Positions 41,392-49,009 of a stretch of 64,000 bases of DNA are shown here, piece after piece. The DNA comes from Pseudomonas syringae. GTDB lineage: Bacteria > Pseudomonadota > Gammaproteobacteria > Pseudomonadales > Pseudomonadaceae. Location: positions 62,001-126,000 of the forward strand of contig NZ_JPQU01000100.1 of NCBI RefSeq assembly GCF_000737245.1. Reading direction: 5' to 3'. Every line of letters begins with the position of its first letter. The stretch's first letter is position 1. The position numbers and the translations under genes were made by a program. Under the pieces are notes generated by a model. It was not told the origin of the DNA, made no database searches, and saw nothing but the letters and a program-made list of their open reading frames with translations.

Positions 41392-42156
41392 TTATTGTTG
41401 TCCGGCTGCCTGATTGGCGGCGAACGCATTGGCGCTCACCAGACAAATCAGCAATTCATTCAAATCCAGCTCAGGCTGTGCATCGAGAGCACGCTGAGCC
41501 GCCTCCCCCAGTGACAGGCTGGCAGCGCATGCATCGAGAAAAATGCAGCCACCGCGTGAAAGCTCCTGCCATTGCACAAGCCCATCCTTACGGGTCAATA
41601 ACGCGCCTTCAGCGCTCCATTGCAGGTCCTCGGGTATATCCAGCTTCTCACGGTTCAAACGCCAGAGGCTGTAAGCCGGCTGGTCGGAGAACCATGCCCA
41701 GCGGGCGGCAACGTGGGGTTCGAGATACAAGCCAAGCAACGCCAGAGGTTCGATCCGGGTCAGCTCGGCAAGCCCGGTACCGGCTTGTTCAGCGGCACTG
41801 TGGGCTTCGATCCAGAAGCGATCCAGGCGAGCTATGTTGCCCAGATAAGGCATCTCTCTGGCATGTTCGAAGTTGTCGAGGAAGTGGGCAAAATCGGTAC
41901 CGTAAAACAACAGGCGCGCATCGCTGGGCGGATGGTCATGCAGGTAGACCGATGCTGCGGCCCGCAGCCATTCCGTTCCCACTATCCGCTCTACCGTCGG
42001 GAAGTTGGCCAGTAGCGCATCGCTGGCGCCTTTCATCACGGTGTTGCGGTAGACCATGAAACCCGCCTGTTGAGCCAGAGAAGGCAATGCGGACGGATCG
42101 GTGCCATAAAGCGCGCTGACAAACGCATCCTGAAAACCGCTCAGTGAAAGATTCAT
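41392..42156 (-). CDS. bufC1: DUF2063 (HvfC/BufC-type) partner of the MNIO enzyme
   Basis: 254 residues. FQDAFVSALYG at the N-terminus and GFMVYRNTVMKGASDALLAN, then FPTVERIVG, are the DUF2063 signature. In bufferin and related MNIO systems this protein binds the precursor leader region and presents it to the DUF692 enzyme. Its start overlaps the DUF692 stop by 4 nt, typical for obligate partners. The second half (about residues 160-254) holds a WHTH-like segment (LNREKLDIPEDLQWSAEGAL). Confidence 0.8.
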   Translation of the reverse strand: MNLSLSGFQDAFVSALYGTDPSALPSLAQQAGFMVYRNTVMKGASDALLANFPTVERIVGTEWLRAAASVYLHDHPPSDARLLFYGTDFAHFLDNFEHAREMPYLGNIARLDRFWIEAHSAAEQAGTGLAELTRIEPLALLGLYLEPHVAARWAWFSDQPAYSLWRLNREKLDIPEDLQWSAEGALLTRKDGLVQWQELSRGGCIFLDACAASLSLGEAAQRALDAQPELDLNELLICLVSANAFAANQAAGQQ

Positions 42157-42995
42157 TGAGTGGTCTCCCGTGATGGGCTCAGGATGCACTGGGCTAGATC
42201 TCGCTCGCCCAGCAAGACTTCAAACGAAGGCAATTGGTCGTCACGTTCGATCAGCGTCGGGCGCGACCCTATACGTTCGATCAGACGTCGGTACAGGCTC
42301 CAGACGCTGTCGACGATGGGCGCATCGTGGGAGTCGATCAATAATGAAGAGTTGCCGGGGTCGACAGTGTGCCCCGCCAGATGAATTTCCATGATGGCTT
42401 GAGCGGGAAAGGCATCGATATAAGCCGCCGCGTCCAAGGCCAGATTATGAGCGCTGATATGCACGTTGTTCACGTCAAGCAATAACCCACAACCGGTTCT
42501 GATGGACAGTTCACTCAGGAAGTCGATTTCGCTCCATTCGTGACCGTCGAGTCTTAAATAATGGGTAGGGTTTTCAATGGCAATGCGTCGGCCCAGAGCA
42601 TCTTGAGTGCGCTGGATATTATCGGTAATGCGGATGAGCGCCTCGCCGGTACGGGGAAACGGCAGCAGGTCAGGATGATACTGACCGCGCCAGGCCGACC
42701 AGGCGAGGTGCTCGGAAACAAGGGCCGGCTGGAGGCGATCGGCGAGAGTCCTGAGCCGCGCCAGGTGAACCTTGTCCGGCGGGCAATCAGCCGCAAGTGA
42801 CAAGGACACACCGTGCATAGCCAAAGGATGCTGCTCACCGATTGCTTGCAGCCAGGCCAGACGTGGTCCACCATCGATCAGGTAGTTTTCCGGATGCACT
42901 TCAAACCACAGCCCGTCACTCGTGCATTCGAGTGCCTGCTGGTAGTGCTCGGCCTTGAGGCCGAGCCCTGCGCCCATCCGGAATTGATTGTCCAT
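42153..42995 (-). CDS. bufB1: DUF692 multinuclear non-haem iron oxidase (MNIO, BufB/HvfB-type)
   Basis: 280 residues, TIM-barrel fold. Conserved metal-site motifs are visible in order: GLWFEVHPENYL, MHGVSLSL, VSEHLAW, IENPTHYL, LLLDVNNVHISAHN, EIHLAGHT and DSHDAP. MNIO enzymes oxidise peptide cysteines; in bufferins they convert core Cys to 5-thiooxazoles that bind copper. The gene lies 28 nt after the precursor gene and overlaps bufC1, so precursor, enzyme and partner form one unit. Confidence 0.85.
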   Translation of the reverse strand: MDNQFRMGAGLGLKAEHYQQALECTSDGLWFEVHPENYLIDGGPRLAWLQAIGEQHPLAMHGVSLSLAADCPPDKVHLARLRTLADRLQPALVSEHLAWSAWRGQYHPDLLPFPRTGEALIRITDNIQRTQDALGRRIAIENPTHYLRLDGHEWSEIDFLSELSIRTGCGLLLDVNNVHISAHNLALDAAAYIDAFPAQAIMEIHLAGHTVDPGNSSLLIDSHDAPIVDSVWSLYRRLIERIGSRPTLIERDDQLPSFEVLLGERDLAQCILSPSRETTQ

Positions 42996-43023
42996 GATCG
43001 CTGCGTACTCTGGAGATGGCGGA

Positions 43024-43296
43024 TTACATGGCTTTCAGGGTGCCCATGCCTTTCGGGGTCTTGATGGAGGTGCAGGTCCCGGCCGGAACATTTTTCCATG
43101 CATCGGCCTGGTAATCGGTTTTCGACGTACCGGCGCAAGTAGTACCGGCACCCGCCTTGCAGTCATTTTTCCCGGCCATGGAAACGCCGTAGCATTTTTC
43201 CATTGCACCGGCTGCGGCTGGAGCTTCGGCAGCCATGGCGCCGGCAGCGAATGAGGAAAGAGCAACTGCAATGGCCGCGAGTTTGATGTTGTTCAT
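43024..43296 (-). CDS. bufA1: Bufferin precursor peptide (DUF2282, BufA1)
   Basis: 90 residues: an N-terminal Sec-type leader (LAAIAVALSSFAAGAMA) and a core with four cysteines in the motifs EKCYGVSMAGKNDCKAG, TTCAGTS and VPAGTCTSI. This is the DUF2282 pattern, now known as bufferins, RiPPs that sequester copper in the periplasm after Cys modification by MNIO enzymes. First gene of the operon bufA1-bufB1-bufC1-doxX, driven by the ECF promoter at 43371-43396. Confidence 0.85.
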   Translation of the reverse strand: MNNIKLAAIAVALSSFAAGAMAAEAPAAAGAMEKCYGVSMAGKNDCKAGAGTTCAGTSKTDYQADAWKNVPAGTCTSIKTPKGMGTLKAM

Positions 43297-43370
43297 TTTT
43301 GTTTCTCCGAAAAAGTCAGTGGTGGTCGCCGCTTCAGGCAGAGGCTCTGCGCTTGCGATCCGAGAAGTAG

Positions 43371-43396
43371 TTCGCTGACTTCGGGAAACTGGTTAC
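43371..43396 (-). promoter_or_regulatory. ECF (SigF-type) promoter of the bufferin operon
   Basis: On the minus strand GTAACC, a 16-nt spacer and CGAA lie 75 nt upstream of the bufA1 start. This is, as I recall it, exactly the -35/-10 pair used by Caulobacter SigF, the sigma factor that drives bufferin operons there. Confidence 0.7.
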
Positions 43397-43529
43397 AGTC
43401 CTCGCAAAATATTTTTTAGAATCGTGAGGATAAAATCTGCAGGTTGCCTTTAGCCTTTGGACGCAAGCATGATCCGCTACCCGTCATGAGCATCGCGTTA
43501 TGTGGGTGCGAAATATTTTTCCCCTTCGT

Positions 43530-43555
43530 GTAACCAGAGCAGAAGATGGAACGAA
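43530..43555 (+). promoter_or_regulatory. Second exact SigF-type promoter, at the 5' end of the sigma gene
   Basis: GTAACC (43530-43535), 16 nt, CGAA (43552-43555) on the plus strand. Its -10 element lies inside the first codons of the longest sigma-factor frame, which implies autoregulated transcription starting near 43562. Confidence 0.6.
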
Positions 43556-44118
43556 CTACCCACAACGACGCATTGCGCAGCCGGGAGATGCACCTTCAGG
43601 CGTTGTTCGCCGCTGGCCTTGAAGGAGACGAGCAGGCTTATCGGCAATTTCTGTCGGAGTTGAGCGGTCACCTGCGCGGCTTTCTGCGAGCAAGACTTCA
43701 ACGGCAGCCGGGCGATATCGAGGATTTACTGCAAGAGGTGCTGCTGGCCATTCATAACGGCCGTCACACCTATCGGACCGATCTGCCACTGACGGCATGG
43801 GTGTTCGCCATTGCGCGCTACAAACTTACGGATTTTTTTCGGGGCAGATCACGCCATGAAGTGTTTAACGACCCCCTCGACGATGGCGCAGAGCTTTTTG
43901 CCGAGCCTCATCTTGAACCAGCACAGGCCAGTCGTGACCTCGGCAAGCTCCTGGAGCAATTGCCCGAGCGTCAACGCCTTCCGATCATGCATGTGAAGCT
44001 TGAGGGGTTGTCGGTCAGTGAAACGGCGTTGATAACCGGTTTATCTGAATCAGCGATAAAGACAGGCATCCATCGCGGACTGAAAGCGTTGGCTGCAAAG
44101 ATCAGAGGCAAACAATGA
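43546..44118 (+). CDS. ECF RNA polymerase sigma factor, SigF-like
   Basis: Up to 190 residues. Region 2 is seen as RGFLRARLQRQPGDIEDLLQ and FAIARYKLTDFFRG, region 4 as QLPERQRLPIMHVKLEGLSV and ETALITGLSESAIKTGIHRG. It would direct RNA polymerase to GTAACC/CGAA promoters and switch on the bufferin operon, probably on copper or sulfide-type stress. The first ATG (43546) lies within a promoter match, so the ATG at 43588 (start MHLQALFAAG, 176 residues) may be the start used from the autoregulated promoter. Overlaps the anti-sigma gene by 4 nt. Confidence 0.85.
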   Translation: MERTTHNDALRSREMHLQALFAAGLEGDEQAYRQFLSELSGHLRGFLRARLQRQPGDIEDLLQEVLLAIHNGRHTYRTDLPLTAWVFAIARYKLTDFFRGRSRHEVFNDPLDDGAELFAEPHLEPAQASRDLGKLLEQLPERQRLPIMHVKLEGLSVSETALITGLSESAIKTGIHRGLKALAAKIRGKQ

Positions 44119-44756
44119 AAACTGATGACTTCATTTCCCTGCTCGCGACGGGAGTTACCCCGGTTGACCGGCATGCAGTCGCCAAGCGCTTCAGCGTTGC
44201 GACGCTGACCGGCCTGGTGACGGCCACGCTGCTGGTGATGGTCTTACTGGGCGTTCGTGCAGACCTGTTCGTGGTGGCGGTGACTCCGCTTTTCTGGGCC
44301 AAAATCGCCCTGCCCCTCAGTTTGATAGCCGGTGCTCTGAGCGTAGTCGTACGCCTGGCAAGGCCGGGAGTCCCCCCGGGCTACGGAGGATTACTGATTT
44401 TTGCAGCCATTGCAGCCGTGTGGGGGGGCGCGATCTATGTCCTTATGGGTTCGGCACCCGACACCCGCCTCGCTGTGATTCTTGGCAAGACCTGGCGGGT
44501 ATGTGCACTCAATATCACCTTGCTATCGATCCCGGGATTCATTGCTGTTTTCTGGGCGCTACGCAATTTGGCGCCCACCCGCTCGACGCTGGCCGGAAGC
44601 TGCGCCGGCCTCCTCTCAGGCGCGATGGCCACCCTTGCGTACAGTCTGCACTGCCCGGAAATGGGCGTGCCATTTTGGGGAACCTGGTACCTGCTGGGTA
44701 TGGCAGTACCAACCGCTATGGGCATGTTCCTCGGGAAATACTGGCTGCGCTGGTAG
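44115..44756 (+). CDS. NrsF-like (DUF1109) membrane anti-sigma factor
   Basis: 213 residues with six hydrophobic segments and a short cytosolic N-terminus (MKTDDFISLLATGVTPV) that resembles the sigma-binding start of DUF1109 proteins. In Caulobacter NrsF holds SigF inactive and conserved periplasmic cysteines sense copper or dichromate; here Cys occur in KTWRVCALN, AGSCAGL and LHCPEMG. Its start overlaps the sigma stop (ATGA), ensuring balanced synthesis. Confidence 0.8.
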   Translation: MKTDDFISLLATGVTPVDRHAVAKRFSVATLTGLVTATLLVMVLLGVRADLFVVAVTPLFWAKIALPLSLIAGALSVVVRLARPGVPPGYGGLLIFAAIAAVWGGAIYVLMGSAPDTRLAVILGKTWRVCALNITLLSIPGFIAVFWALRNLAPTRSTLAGSCAGLLSGAMATLAYSLHCPEMGVPFWGTWYLLGMAVPTAMGMFLGKYWLRW

Positions 44757-45258
44757 GTCACCAGGCACGCCAGCGACAGGTGTCTATCGAACAGAAGCAA
44801 TCATTCAACGCTCCCCGTCCCATCTGCTTGAACTGACCCATTAGTTACCAGGCTGTGTTGAAAATAACGGCACTTCCCAATGAAGCTGTCGCCGCGGCGT
44901 CGTCAATTGCGAAATCAAATCACGACTCAAACCTTTTGAACATTGCCATTGCAACCAATGCCGTGAAGGCATCTGGCAACGTTCGCCAGCTATGGCAGTT
45001 TGCTGCGAACTGACCTGCGCTGGGCACACCGACAAGCCGCAACATGTTGAATGTGGCGTCCAACGTGCCCTGGTCTGCGATCCAGGCTCAACCGACACAA
45101 TCACGATAGAAAGTTCGGGTCTACTGCTGTCAGCCGTCGACAAATCGCACGTGCTCAATCGTCACCCCAAACCTGCGACAATGCTTCTCTTCAGACTTCG
45201 CAACTTGCGTGGCAAACGTTCAGGTATTTGAATAACAAATCCACGGGGAGCAGCCACA
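44757..45258. other. Intergenic region, no confident gene
   Basis: About 500 nt. A GTG frame at 44855-45013 (52 residues, ending NVRQLWQFAAN) has a protein-like composition but no good ribosome-binding site or family. I see no insertion-sequence ends. The 3' end provides the GGGGAG site used by the LysR gene. Confidence 0.35.
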
Positions 45259-46218
45259 TTGGAATTGAGACAACTGCGCTATTTCGTAAAAATCATTGAG
45301 CTTGGCAGCCTGGGACGTGCGGCGCTTGAACTAGACGTTGGCGTGTCAGCCCTAAGTCAGCAAATCTCCAAGCTGGAAAGCGAACTGTGCACCCGCCTCC
45401 TGAATCGAACCTCCACCGGAGTGACCCCCACTAGCGCCGGATTTGCGTTTCTACACCATGCCCAACTGACGCTACGCCAAGCGGAAAACGCCATCATGGC
45501 GGCACACCGCGGGCGAATGAGCGGTTATGTCAGCGTCGGCTTGCCACCGACGACCGCGACAGTGCTCGCGTTGCCGTTAATCAACGCAATGCGTGCGCGT
45601 TATCCAGACATACAACTGCATTTGGTGGAAATGCTTTCCGGCCACCTGGCGGCGCAGCTCAACGCTCGGCACATTGACCTGGCTATCCTGTTCCAGCTCG
45701 AAGGGGGTAAACGCTGGAGCGTGACTCCGCTGCTGGATGAAAAGCTTTTTGTGATTGCCTCGCCTGATCTGCCTCAAGCGCCTTCTGGTGACAGCGTACA
45801 GTTAGCCGATCTCGGCGGCCTGCCACTGGTAATGCCCAGTGCGCAACATGGTCTGCGCTCGGGATTGATGAGCGCCTTCGAGCGGGTCGGGCTAACACCC
45901 AATGTCATTATGGAAGTCGACGGTCTCGCTGTTTTGATGAACGCCGTTCGGGCCGGTCACGCGGCAACAATACAGCCGGGGGCTGCTGCGGCATTGAAGG
46001 ACAGGTCCGGACTCTCGCTGATCAGGATTGCCGATCTCCATGTAGGCCGCCGTAATCTTCTGGCAACGCTGCCTGACGACGAACTCTCGCCCGCGGCGCT
46101 GGCAACGCGGTTGGTCATGGTCGATGTGGCACGACAGTTGGTCGTCAGCAAACAGTGGCCTGGAGCTACGTGGATAGAAGGGATAGACGCAGGATCCTCA
46201 TTGAACCCCGGCTCATAA
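45259..46218 (+). CDS. tcuR: LysR-family regulator, probable TcuR
   Basis: 319 residues starting with TTG (GGGGAG about 9 nt upstream). ELRQLRYFVKIIELGSLGRA and LDVGVSALSQQISKLESEL form the LysR DNA-binding domain. It is directly upstream of tcuABC in the same direction, as in Salmonella where TcuR activates the operon in response to tricarballylate. An 8-bp inverted repeat before tcuA is a possible binding site. Confidence 0.75.
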   Translation: MELRQLRYFVKIIELGSLGRAALELDVGVSALSQQISKLESELCTRLLNRTSTGVTPTSAGFAFLHHAQLTLRQAENAIMAAHRGRMSGYVSVGLPPTTATVLALPLINAMRARYPDIQLHLVEMLSGHLAAQLNARHIDLAILFQLEGGKRWSVTPLLDEKLFVIASPDLPQAPSGDSVQLADLGGLPLVMPSAQHGLRSGLMSAFERVGLTPNVIMEVDGLAVLMNAVRAGHAATIQPGAAAALKDRSGLSLIRIADLHVGRRNLLATLPDDELSPAALATRLVMVDVARQLVVSKQWPGATWIEGIDAGSSLNPGS

Positions 46219-46315
46219 GTCTCTCCTGACGACAAAGCCTTTAGAAAAACTAAATACCCCGCGCCATTGTCAGTCTTTCGCTCACCTATTCCCCACCCTA
46301 TCGTTCTCCCCAATC

Positions 46316-46345
46316 GCAAGGAGCAATTTGTTCCCGCCTCCTTGC
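46316..46345. promoter_or_regulatory. 8-bp inverted repeat upstream of tcuA
   Basis: GCAAGGAG (46316-46323) and CTCCTTGC (46338-46345) are exact reverse complements 14 nt apart, ending 16 nt before the tcuA ATG. It could be a regulator site or an mRNA hairpin masking the GAGGA ribosome-binding site region. Confidence 0.4.
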
Positions 46346-46361
46346 AAATCGAGGAACGAAA

Positions 46362-47816
46362 ATGATCGATGTCTTAATCATAGGGGGTGGCAACGCTGCC
46401 CTATGCGCCGCTCTAATGGCGCGAGAAGCGGGTGCCAGCGTAATGCTGCTGGAAGCCTCCCCAAAAATCTGGCGCGGTGGTAACTCCCAACACACCCGTA
46501 ACCTGCGGTGCATGCACGACGAACCTCAGGACGTGCTAATCGATGCCTATCCGGAAGAAGAATACTGGCAAGACCTGTTGAAGGTTACCGGTGGTCTCAC
46601 GGATGAAAGGCTTGCACGCATTACGATTCGGGCATCGTCTTCTTGCCGTGACTGGATGCGTTCACACGGGGTGCATTTTCAGCCTCCGCTTTCCGGAGCG
46701 CTGCACGTGGCGCGGACTAACGCATTTTTTATGGGAGGGGGCAAAGCGTTGGTCAATGCGTATTTCCGCAGTGCCGAGCGCTTGGGAGTCAAAGTTCGCT
46801 ACAACACTCAAGTGACCGATATCGAGTTGGATGAGGGGAAATTCGTCGCCGCCCATGTGGGCGAACATGAGGTCGATGGTCAGCGTTTCGCCGCAGAACG
46901 CATTGAAGCGCGGGCCTGCGTATTGGCGGCTGGCGGCTTCGAATCCAACCGTGAATGGCTGCGCGAAGCCTGGGGGCAGAACGAACGCGGTGAATGGCCA
47001 TCGGACAATTTCCTGATCCGGGGCACCCGATTCAACACCGGCATATTGCTACGGCGCATGCTCGACCTCGGCGCAGATGTGATTGGCGACCCAACGCAAG
47101 CACACATGGTAGCGATTGATGCCCGCGCGCCGCCCTACGATGGCGGCATCTGTACCCGAATCGATTGCGTATCACTTGGAGTGGTCGTCAATCGTGATGG
47201 CGAACGATTCTACGACGAAGGTGAGGATTTCTGGCCAAAACGTTATGCGATCTGGGGGCGACTGGTGGCTGGGCAACCCGGTCAGCAGGCCTATTCGATT
47301 ATCGATCAACAAGCCATCGGCCGCTTCATGCCCCCGGTCTTTCCAGGAACCACCGCCAATACGCTGCAAGACCTGGCCCGCCAGTTGAAGCTGCCTCAAG
47401 AACAATTCGTCAAGACTGTCGAGGATTACAACCGCGCCTGCTGCGTCGGCACGTTCGATCACACGGCGCTGGACGATTGTCACACCCTGGGGCTGATGCC
47501 GGCCAAAACCCATTGGGCACGGCCATTGGTGAAGCCGCCTTTCTACGCCTACCCGCTTAAGCCAGGTGTCACCTTCACCTACCTCGGCCTCGCCACCGAC
47601 GAAACCGCTGCCGTGCATTTCAACGGCCAGGCAAGCCCCAACCTGTTCGTCGCGGGAGAAATGATGGCCGGCAATGTTCTGGGCAAGGGCTACACCGCAG
47701 GCATCGGCATGGCCATTGGTACAGCTTTTGGCCGCATCGCCGGTGTGCAAGCGGCCGCTTCGGCGGGCTTTGGCGTTTCAGCTGCAAACAAGGAGTCTCG
47801 ACATGCAACTGTTTGA
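46362..47816 (+). CDS. tcuA: FAD-dependent tricarballylate dehydrogenase TcuA
   Basis: 484 residues. The N-terminal FAD-binding motif DVLIIGGGNAALCAALMARE is followed by a flavoprotein-dehydrogenase body (fumarate reductase/succinate dehydrogenase type) with ARACVLAAGGFESNREWL and the C-terminal flavin loop FVAGEMMAGNVLGKGYTAG. TcuA oxidises tricarballylate to cis-aconitate, passing electrons to TcuB. Neighbouring tcuB and tcuC make the assignment strong. Its 3' end overlaps the tcuB start by 14 nt. Confidence 0.85.
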   Translation: MIDVLIIGGGNAALCAALMAREAGASVMLLEASPKIWRGGNSQHTRNLRCMHDEPQDVLIDAYPEEEYWQDLLKVTGGLTDERLARITIRASSSCRDWMRSHGVHFQPPLSGALHVARTNAFFMGGGKALVNAYFRSAERLGVKVRYNTQVTDIELDEGKFVAAHVGEHEVDGQRFAAERIEARACVLAAGGFESNREWLREAWGQNERGEWPSDNFLIRGTRFNTGILLRRMLDLGADVIGDPTQAHMVAIDARAPPYDGGICTRIDCVSLGVVVNRDGERFYDEGEDFWPKRYAIWGRLVAGQPGQQAYSIIDQQAIGRFMPPVFPGTTANTLQDLARQLKLPQEQFVKTVEDYNRACCVGTFDHTALDDCHTLGLMPAKTHWARPLVKPPFYAYPLKPGVTFTYLGLATDETAAVHFNGQASPNLFVAGEMMAGNVLGKGYTAGIGMAIGTAFGRIAGVQAAASAGFGVSAANKESRHATV

Positions 47817-48960
47817 TCCCCAATCGTCGAGCGGGTTGATCCCGGTGTTGAATCTTGACGAAAGTGAAGTCCAGCGGCAGATGACCATCTGCAATGCCTG
47901 CCGTTATTGCGAAGGCTTTTGTGCGGTATTTCCGGCGATGACCCGGCGCCTGGAATTCACTCAGGCTGACATCCATTATCTGGCGAACCTGTGCCATAAC
48001 TGCGGCGCGTGCCTGCACGCCTGCCAATACGCCGCACCACACGAGTTCGACGTCAACATACCCAAAGCCATGGCGAAAGTTCGCCTGGATACTTACGCCG
48101 AATACGCCTGGCCGCAAGTGATGGGCAAGTTGTATCAGCGCAACGGCCTGACCCTGGCGCTGGCTTCCGGTGGCGGACTGGCGTTGTTTTTATGCCTGAC
48201 CCTGATGTTCATGGGCAACCTGTTCACGACCATTCCCGGAGGCAACTTCTATAAGATTTTCCCGCATAACACCCTGGCGCTGATGTTCGGCTCAGTGTTC
48301 GGCTTTGCGGTACTTGCCCTGACCATAGGTGTAAGGCGCTTCTGGCGCAACGTTTCACCGGTCGCAGCGCCACTGCCATTGAAAACCTCTGCTGCTTTGG
48401 AGGCTACGGTCAACGTCGCACAGCTCAAATATCTGGACGGCGGCCATGGCGAAGGCTGCAACAACGCAGACGATCAATTCACCTTGTGGCGACGCCGATT
48501 CCACCACCTCACCTTCTACGGCTTCCTGCTGTGCTTCGCCGCCACCAGTGTCGCCACGCTCTATCACTATCTGCTGAAGTGGTCGGCGCCTTATCCGATC
48601 TTCAGCTTACCGGTGATGCTGGGTATTGCCGGTGGTATCGGCCTGCTGATCGGCCCGGCGGGTCTTCTTTGGCTGAACCTGCGTCGCAACCCTGCGCACG
48701 GGGATGAGAACCAAAAACCCATGGACCGCGGCTTCATTGCTCTGCTGTTTCTAGTCAGCGCGAGCGGCCTGGCTCTACTGGCTTTGCGTGAAACCAGCGC
48801 CTTGGGCTTGATGCTGGCTATCCACCTGGGCCTGGTCATGGCGTTTTTCTTGACCATGCCTTACAGCAAATTCGCCCATGGAATATTCCGCAGCGCAGCG
48901 CTGCTCAAACACGCCATCGAGAAGCGTCAACCCAACCCGATCAACGCTGGCAGCGATTGA
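47803..48960 (+). CDS. tcuB: Tricarballylate utilisation protein TcuB (Fe-S/haem membrane electron carrier)
   Basis: 385 residues. Two ferredoxin-like cysteine motifs are at the N-terminus (CNACRYCEGFCAVF and CHNCGACLHACQYAAPHEF) and six hydrophobic segments with histidines follow, consistent with haem b binding. TcuB reoxidises FADH2 in TcuA and feeds electrons to the quinone pool. AAGGAG lies before the ATG inside the end of tcuA. Confidence 0.85.
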   Translation: MQLFDPQSSSGLIPVLNLDESEVQRQMTICNACRYCEGFCAVFPAMTRRLEFTQADIHYLANLCHNCGACLHACQYAAPHEFDVNIPKAMAKVRLDTYAEYAWPQVMGKLYQRNGLTLALASGGGLALFLCLTLMFMGNLFTTIPGGNFYKIFPHNTLALMFGSVFGFAVLALTIGVRRFWRNVSPVAAPLPLKTSAALEATVNVAQLKYLDGGHGEGCNNADDQFTLWRRRFHHLTFYGFLLCFAATSVATLYHYLLKWSAPYPIFSLPVMLGIAGGIGLLIGPAGLLWLNLRRNPAHGDENQKPMDRGFIALLFLVSASGLALLALRETSALGLMLAIHLGLVMAFFLTMPYSKFAHGIFRSAALLKHAIEKRQPNPINAGSD

Positions 48961-48979
48961 CGGTTAAGACACTTATTCC

Positions 48980-48987
48980 AAAAACAA
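48980..48987 (+). promoter_or_regulatory. Crc/Hfq-type motif before tcuC
   Basis: AAAAACAA, 22 nt upstream of the tcuC ATG, in an otherwise poor ribosome-binding context. Confidence 0.4.
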
Positions 48988-49009
48988 TAGTGAGCATAAC
49001 GGTAGCCAA

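Noticed and set aside
44841..45158. Possible transposase relic in the gap before the tricarballylate regulator
   Set aside because: No recognisable transposase motif, terminal inverted repeats or target duplication.
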